Shown piece by piece: positions 22,016 to 24,202 of a stretch of 24,202 nt of DNA. A program made the position numbers and the translations under genes. Under the pieces are notes generated by a model. That model did not search any database. It had not been told where the DNA came from and was given only the letters and a program-made list of their open reading frames with translations. The DNA comes from a virus: positions 1 to 24,202 of the IMG/VR virus record IMGVR_UViG_3300046514_000577; one strand, 5' to 3'. Numbering within the stretch: the stretch's first letter is position 1; each line of letters starts with the position of its first letter.

Positions 22016-22178
22016 CGGGTCGCCTCAAGTTCCTCAGATAATCGCCGAGATGCTGGCATATATCGTGCGCCCTAACCAAAGGTCCGCTTGCTGCATGGGC
22101 TGAATTTAGCAGCAGCGTCACCAGGTCTTCGACCATCTCGGGCGAGGGGGCTTCTAGCGCGGCGATGGCGTCGGTCAC
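21999..22178 (-). CDS. small 59-residue phage protein, GTG start
   Basis: A short ORF filling the space between the recT-like gene and the 105-residue gene. GTG 22178 overlaps the recT TGA as GTGA, and the 3' end overlaps the next gene by 17 bases, as is usual in this genome. The product starts MTDAIAALEAPSPEMVEDLV, continues TLLLNSAHAASGPLVRAHDI and ends YLRNLRRPDGAKD; it is helical and soluble. No family is recognised. The main support is exact fit and coupling; codon use is ordinary for the region. An internal ATG at residue 15 is an alternative start. Confidence 0.6.
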   Translation of the reverse strand: MTDAIAALEAPSPEMVEDLVTLLLNSAHAASGPLVRAHDICQHLGDYLRNLRRPDGAKD

Positions 22179-23563
22179 GCCGGCGCCCGCTCGATCTCGG
22201 CGATCTCATCCCACCGGGCGGCGATCTCGCGGTCAAGCTCCTGCCGGTCGGCGGCGGCGAGCGCCCGCTTCGCCTGCGTGAGTGCCTCCTCGTTGTCGCC
22301 GAGCAACATGCCGAGGTCGGCCGACGAATTGGCCTGACGCACGCGCGGCAGCAACATCCCCAGCGCCCAGCCGCGATAGTCGGGCTTGTCTGCTGGCATC
22401 CGTCTCGGTACCGGGATCTCCAGCGATTGCGTGGAGGGCTGGTCACCGGGGAATGGCCGCTCGTCGGCGGCGGGGGGTTGTTGCCCGAGCTGCGAGACGA
22501 GCACCTCGAAGCGCTCTCCGGCCTGTTCCAGTTGTTCCTGCACCGCGCGGTTGCTCTCGACGGCACCGGCGACAAATTGCGGCCCGCGCGAAGCGGCGTC
22601 GGCATAGAGGCTGCGCAAAGCCTTCGCCGCCACCTTGGCTTCGTGAAAGGCAAAGACCTCGCCATCGAGGTCGGTCACCTCGAACGACGGCTCGTCCTCG
22701 ACGACCTCGCCGTCGGGCTCGCGGATCGGCTCGGGCTCGGCGATCGGCAGCTCGGTCAGCGGCGGGAATCCCGCCGGCGCCGCCATATTGGCGCCATCCT
22801 CAAGGTCGTCGTCGTCGCGCGCGAACAAGCGCTCGGCATCGGCCGTTTGAGGCGCCGCCTTCGAGCACCGGCGTAGCACCGTTTTTCGAGCAGCCTCCGC
22901 ATAAAATTTGCTCCACATCAGTGAGTCCTTGGCGCGGCTCTGTGACCGGGTCTGCTCGATTTCCTGCTTTGACATGACGTCGCGCAGCACCTCCCCGCTC
23001 TTGAGCCGAATGATCGCGTAGGCGCCGACGATCTCGCCGCGATCCTGGCCCAATGGTGGCGGCTCATGCTCGATTGAGGCGTTGTCGCCGAGGCGGTACT
23101 CGAACCGATCCTGCTTGCAAACGACGTGTGCGTCGGCGCTAACGACCTCGCCGGTGTTGCGCATCCTCTCGCGGATGCCGGCGAGCATCGGCATGTAGCT
23201 AACTGCGTCGATGCGGAACTTCTGATCGATGCCCGTGACTGGGTCACGGCGTTTGATCTCGGTGTTGTAGACGACCAGCGCGGCCTGCCTCCCGTCGGGC
23301 AACAAGCCGTCCGACGCGCACTTGATGCTCGACAGGAACAGCGTGCGACGATCGGCAAGCAACAGGTCGGGGTTCATCGCCGCGGCCGTGATCAAAACTC
23401 GTTTGAATCGATCGAGCGAAACGTGCCGCGGCAGAGCCTGCGTAAGGTGCCCGGCGAAGTTGTCCACCTGCTTCTGAAACTCGGCGATCTTCTGGCCCGT
23501 GGCCGCCACCGCATCCTTCTGAATCTCCTGCGCGCTACGCCGCGCCACCTGCTGGTTTTGCAT
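22175..23563 (-). CDS. RecT-family single-strand annealing protein with C-terminal extension
   Basis: 462 residues, against about 270 for typical RecT. Residues about 20-250 carry the RecT core: LPRHVSLDRFKRVLITAAAM, NPDLLLADRRTLFLSSIKCA and SDGLLPDGRQAALVVYN, then the VSYMPMLAGIRERMRNTGEV block and the WSKFYAEAARKTVLRRCSKA block. RecT proteins bind single-stranded DNA and anneal it for recombination, usually with an exonuclease partner, not seen here. Residues about 250-300 are very acidic (DDDDLEDG ... GEVVEDEPSFEVTDLDGEV), and residues 305-462 are a helical extension without known motif. The ATG at 23563 follows a strong GGAGGA (23568-23573) that overlaps the previous stop. The stop is coupled to the next short ORF (GTGA). 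Confidence 0.9.
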   Translation of the reverse strand: MQNQQVARRSAQEIQKDAVAATGQKIAEFQKQVDNFAGHLTQALPRHVSLDRFKRVLITAAAMNPDLLLADRRTLFLSSIKCASDGLLPDGRQAALVVYNTEIKRRDPVTGIDQKFRIDAVSYMPMLAGIRERMRNTGEVVSADAHVVCKQDRFEYRLGDNASIEHEPPPLGQDRGEIVGAYAIIRLKSGEVLRDVMSKQEIEQTRSQSRAKDSLMWSKFYAEAARKTVLRRCSKAAPQTADAERLFARDDDDLEDGANMAAPAGFPPLTELPIAEPEPIREPDGEVVEDEPSFEVTDLDGEVFAFHEAKVAAKALRSLYADAASRGPQFVAGAVESNRAVQEQLEQAGERFEVLVSQLGQQPPAADERPFPGDQPSTQSLEIPVPRRMPADKPDYRGWALGMLLPRVRQANSSADLGMLLGDNEEALTQAKRALAAADRQELDREIAARWDEIAEIERAPA

Positions 23564-23572
23564 GGGTTCCTC

Positions 23573-24202
23573 CTATCGCACCTGAGCCTGCTTCTGGATT
23601 CGCACCTCAAGGCCGGGGACGTCGACGCCTTGCTCGATCGCCGCGACGCCCAGGCCGCGCAGGTATCTGGACATGATGGTGCTCGCGGCCGCCTGGAGCT
23701 GCCCGGCGATGCCGGGCGTCTTCAGCATCCAACTCAGCAACGTGCGGAGATTGATGACTTGAAAGTCAATCTCCCGCCTTGTGCCGACGGCGCCGAGGTG
23801 CGAGCGCAGCGGCTCGGCGGCAACTGTCGCCACGCGATCGGCGAGACGCCGCGCCTGCTCCTCGGCCTGCATTGCTTCGAGCTCAGCAGCGACACTGTTC
23901 GATCCTGCGGTGCGTTTCTCCTCGGCGACGCGGCGCGCCGCCTCGGCCTCCGCTTCGGCCTGACGGCGTTCTGCCTCTAGCCGCTGGCGCACGGCCTCGG
24001 CGCGTTCCTCCTCGGCGCGGTTCCACGACGTCAGCATCAGCCTCGCACTGTTGCGCGCCACCCCGAGCGGCTGCGTAAGCGCGCCAAACTGCCCATCGAT
24101 CAGCTTGCAGGCGGCGAGATACGGGCGCTTCAGTTGCTCGCGCTGCGCCTCAAGCTCGGCGGCAAGTCCTTTGATTAATACGTCAAGGTCGACCACCTTC
24201 TC
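23573..24202 (-). CDS. coiled-coil phage protein encoded before recT (5' end outside window)
   Basis: The frame is open to the window edge (209 residues visible) with a GTG at 24196 that could serve as start, but two further upstream sense codons and no visible Shine-Dalgarno make a longer protein more likely. The N-terminal half has QREQLKRPYLAACKLIDGQF, a pattern found in phage coiled-coil proteins next to recombinases. Residues about 60-125 are an extreme Ala/Glu/Arg coiled coil (AEAVRQRLEAERRQAEAEAE). The C-terminal part (LRTLLSWMLKTPGIAGQLQA ... GVDVPGLEVRIQKQAQVR) is better ordered. A role with RecT is inferred from the shared operon only. Confidence 0.72.
   Translation of the reverse strand, partial: EKVVDLDVLIKGLAAELEAQREQLKRPYLAACKLIDGQFGALTQPLGVARNSARLMLTSWNRAEEERAEAVRQRLEAERRQAEAEAEAARRVAEEKRTAGSNSVAAELEAMQAEEQARRLADRVATVAAEPLRSHLGAVGTRREIDFQVINLRTLLSWMLKTPGIAGQLQAAASTIMSRYLRGLGVAAIEQGVDVPGLEVRIQKQAQVR

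Noticed and set aside
22088-22876. 262-codon ORF on the plus strand opposite recT
   Set aside because: Opposes a clear RecT frame and has shadow-type composition.
1-24202. Diversity-generating retroelement as in Bordetella phage BPP-1
   Set aside because: The head genes resemble BPP-1, but I found no reverse transcriptase, no template/variable repeat pair and no Mtd-like protein in the window.
1-24202. tRNA genes, CRISPR arrays, insertion sequences, integrase or attachment sites
   Set aside because: None was seen on reading both strands; nearly all sequence is accounted for by packed phage genes.

Overview
This window reads as part of a tailed-phage (podovirus-type) or prophage genome. It is G+C-rich (by eye about 60-65%) with strong third-position G/C bias, which suggests a high-GC proteobacterial host, most plausibly an alphaproteobacterium; the host is an inference. 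The head genes follow the gene order of Bordetella phage BPP-1 (portal, Bbp19-like protein, scaffold, capsid, Bbp16-like cement protein). The tail and ejection genes resemble the T7 layout (gp11/gp12-like tail proteins, a gp13-like GNAT-fold protein, a gp14-like protein and large internal proteins). No terminase, polymerase, integrase, reverse transcriptase or stand-alone endolysin is visible, so lifestyle cannot be decided from this window.

Layout. Positions 1-163 hold the 3' end of a Pro/Ala-rich small phage protein, followed by a small membrane protein (180-473). Positions 479-4297 are the head module: portal, Bbp19-like protein, scaffold and major capsid protein. An HNH-AP2 endonuclease gene (4308-4850) sits between capsid and cement protein. 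Positions 4847-7343 are the cement protein and six small proteins, three of them paralogues and one carrying an Ig-like domain. Positions 7340-11059 are two tail proteins with a previously untracked 52-residue two-helix membrane protein between them. Positions 11056-20567 are the ejection apparatus: GNAT-fold protein, gp14-like protein, a protein joining a lytic transglycosylase domain to an SGNH hydrolase domain, and three large internal proteins. A second HNH-AP2 gene (20564-21058) ends the rightward operon.

The right end (21049-24202) is a leftward operon on the minus strand, meeting the late operon tail to tail with a 10-bp overlap. In transcription order it encodes a coiled-coil protein (cut by the window edge), a RecT-family annealing protein with a long C-terminal extension, a newly recognised 59-residue ORF, a 105-residue unknown, a DUF1640-like coiled-coil membrane protein and a small secreted protein with a likely TTG start.

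The rightward genes form an almost unbroken chain of ATGA/TGATG stop-start overlaps, consistent with one translationally coupled late transcript. Both endonuclease genes are fitted into this chain. The structural genes upstream of both change to AT-richer codon use over their last ~150 bp, which looks like a trace of homing with co-conversion. The most interesting single protein is the transglycosylase-SGNH fusion at 12030-14021, a candidate dual-activity cell-envelope enzyme carried in the virion.
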